This document shows positions 40,958-41,980 of a stretch of 41,980 bases of DNA, piece after piece. Origin of the DNA: Desulfallas sp. Bu1-1 (GTDB lineage Bacteria; Bacillota; Desulfotomaculia; Desulfotomaculales; Desulfallaceae). The notes below the pieces were generated by a model that made no database searches, was not told the origin of the DNA, and worked only from the letters and a program-made list of their open reading frames with translations. The stretch is taken from NCBI RefSeq assembly GCF_015594625.1, contig NZ_JADNRQ010000024.1, positions 1 through 41,980 on the forward strand, in the 5' to 3' direction. A program made the translations under genes and the position numbers. Numbering within the stretch: the stretch's first letter is position 1; every line of letters begins with the position of its first letter.

Positions 40958-41490
40958 CGATCAATCAGCTCATGCGGGACCGGAGGGGCGTCGCTTCCGT
41001 CACCTTCCTGGTCCTGCTGGTGGCGGTTATGGCGGTGGGCTCTCTGCTGGCCGACGTGGCCCAGCTGTATGCCACCAGGATCGCCGCCAGGCATATGTTG
41101 AACCTGTCGCTGAGAGCGGCGGCAGCCGAACTCGACCCCGAGGAATTGAAGGACAACCGGGTTGTAATCGACGAGGCGGCGGCGACAAATAAATTTTATG
41201 AAATATTGCGAGCTAACCTAAAATTGGATATGAACAACAACCCGTTGCCGGGGTCAATTGCGGACGGCCCCGTGGAAGTATGTTATTTTCAGGTGGTCAA
41301 CGGCGACAGGCTCCCCTTCTCTTATACCTTTGACAATTACAGTGAAACCATATCGCGCCCGGCGGTGACCGGGATAATCAGGTTCCCGGTAAAAATCAGC
41401 TTTTGGGGTAGAGTTATAAGCGATGAACCGGATACCGATATGTATGTCCATTCAACGGTTATGCCTGAACTGATTTCAAAACATTTGTAG
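40954..41490 (+). CDS. TadE/TadG-like pseudopilin
   Basis: A 178-residue protein with an N-terminal anchor preceded by DRRG (VASVTFLVLLVAVMAVGSLL) and the TadG-like ARHMLNLSLRAAAAEL block. The residue at +5 after Gly is not Glu, so it may be anchored without TadV cleavage. The outer part (about 60-178) is beta-rich, with an FPVKISFWGRV segment. ATG 40954 overlaps the preceding stop. Last gene of the second Tad operon. The short length compared with vWA-bearing TadG proteins leaves room for a separate adhesin. Confidence 0.72.
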   Translation: MTINQLMRDRRGVASVTFLVLLVAVMAVGSLLADVAQLYATRIAARHMLNLSLRAAAAELDPEELKDNRVVIDEAAATNKFYEILRANLKLDMNNNPLPGSIADGPVEVCYFQVVNGDRLPFSYTFDNYSETISRPAVTGIIRFPVKISFWGRVISDEPDTDMYVHSTVMPELISKHL

Positions 41491-41724
41491 CAAGAGGTGA
41501 TAGAGACATCGACAAGCATAACTACCGCCGCCTGGCCGCAGCCATAATACTCCGTGCCGTAATACGGGCGATTGCCCATATATTCTACAAAATAGGACGT
41601 TGGTCCCGCGGAAAATTAGTCCAAAAGCAACAGATGTTTTTTAAAGGAAAAACGTTTATATTGTCGAAATTTCTAAATCGTGCCTAAAGAAGAAACAATA
41701 ACCACATAATTCAACAATATTCGA
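41491..41724. other. Intergenic region with a possible small non-AUG ORF
   Basis: A strong SD (AAGAGGTGAT, 41492-41501) precedes an open frame from ATC 41508 to TAA 41687 (59 codons). It is rich in basic residues and helix formers (IDKHNYRRLAAAIILRAVIR... QKQQMFFKGKTFIL). No ATG, GTG or TTG is in that frame near the SD. It is either a gene using a rare AUC start or a relic that lost its start. Apart from this, the region leads into the riboswitch. Confidence 0.3.
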
Positions 41725-41806
41725 CAAAGGCAAACCGTCCGAAAGGGCGGGACGCAAAGCCATGGGTCTAAACTTCTTATGAAGCATGATTGCCAGGTTG
41801 CCGGGG
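41725..41806 (+). ncRNA. c-di-GMP-I (GEMM) riboswitch
   Basis: The GEMM core is complete: GGCAAACC (41729-41736), a GAAA tetraloop closing the P2 hairpin (41737-41748), GGGACGCAAAGCC (41749-41761), GGGTCTAA (41764-41771), a variable P3 arm, and the receptor half ATGATTGCCAGGTTGCCGGG (41786-41805). The tetraloop and its receptor face each other as in known c-di-GMP-I aptamers. The position corresponding to G20 of the Vibrio Vc2 aptamer appears to be G, favouring c-di-GMP over cGAMP, by hand alignment only. It precedes a terminator and a new gene. Confidence 0.9.
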
Positions 41807-41819
41807 TTGTTTTTTTCAG

Positions 41820-41862
41820 GGATCAGGTCATCCTTAAAAACGACCTGGTCCTTTTGATTTTT
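41820..41862 (+). terminator. Riboswitch-controlled terminator
   Basis: Stem GGATCAGGTC/GACCTGGTCC (41820-41829 with 41842-41851, one T-G pair) followed by TTTTGATTTTTT. Located 14 nt after the aptamer and about 60 nt before the ATG at 41923, it is the likely expression platform for transcriptional control. Confidence 0.75.
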
Positions 41863-41922
41863 TACATGTTCATTTATCAGGTGAACTATTGCACAGTAAT
41901 TTCCGTATTTAAGAGGTGTAGC

Positions 41923-41980
41923 ATGAAATCCACACTTGTCCATGCCGCGCGGGCATTGATTAATGTCATGGAATTGGGGC
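41923..41980 (+). CDS. Partial gene downstream of the c-di-GMP riboswitch
   Basis: ATG 41923 with AAGAGGTGT upstream opens a frame that stays open to the edge of the window (MKSTLVHAARALINVMELG). Nineteen residues are too few to assign a family. Position after the riboswitch and terminator says its expression responds to c-di-GMP; given the surroundings, a surface, pilus or signalling protein is likely. Confidence 0.55.
   Translation, partial: MKSTLVHAARALINVMELG

Overview
The window looks like a chromosomal stretch of a spore-former-type Firmicute, most plausibly a Peptococcaceae/Desulfotomaculum-Pelotomaculum relative. This is an inference from moderately high GC genes, strong extended Shine-Dalgarno (SD) sites of the GGAGGTGAT type, many TTG/GTG starts, copper-amine-oxidase-N and PKD surface proteins, and Tad pilus gene content. 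No rRNA, tRNA or CRISPR array was seen.

Layout. 1-2400: small hypothetical genes, a ParB-like protein, and palindromic or structured noncoding DNA. 2414-9348: first Tad (tight adherence) pilus operon: small membrane protein, degenerate ATPase, CpaB, TadZ, TadA, TadB, TadC and a classical Flp pilin. 9405-14457: accessory genes, namely a DUF192 protein, a membrane protein, a predicted type I toxin/antisense-RNA module, a PIN-domain remnant, exported copper-amine-oxidase-N and CARDB-like proteins, an AT-rich exported metalloprotease and a broken CARDB copy. 14458-24178: an AT-richer island with a DISARM-type phage-defence operon (drmA, drmB, drmC and a cytosine-5 DNA methyltransferase fused to an endonuclease III-like HhH-GPD glycosylase). 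A degenerate 3' end of the CARDB gene lies on each side. 24179-28730: TadE/TadG-like pseudopilins, one very cysteine-rich, a membrane thiol oxidoreductase, a GGDEF diguanylate cyclase, a minus-strand PIN toxin operon and the only prepilin peptidase (TadV). 28746-29070: a second copy of the type I toxin/antisense module. 29139-35381: exported copper-amine-oxidase-N and PKD proteins, including a 1226-residue protein with what looks like a split vWA-like domain. 35608-36208: a DUF433/DUF5615 toxin-antitoxin pair. 36390-41490: second Tad operon (CpaB, TadA, TadB, TadC, two Flp-like pilins, two pseudopilins). 41491-41980: a possible small ORF, then a c-di-GMP-I (GEMM) riboswitch with terminator and the start of a gene that runs off the edge.

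How it fits together. Two Tad export machines appear to share one prepilin peptidase. They are embedded with surface adhesin-like proteins, a c-di-GMP synthase and a c-di-GMP riboswitch, which suggests c-di-GMP-tuned attachment. The locus has also collected defence and addiction modules: DISARM, two type I modules, a PIN toxin operon, a DUF433/DUF5615 pair and one PIN relic. The strongest novelty candidates are the glycosylase-methyltransferase fusion in DISARM and the duplicated type I toxin module with covarying SD-sequestering stem and 3'-overlapping antisense RNA.
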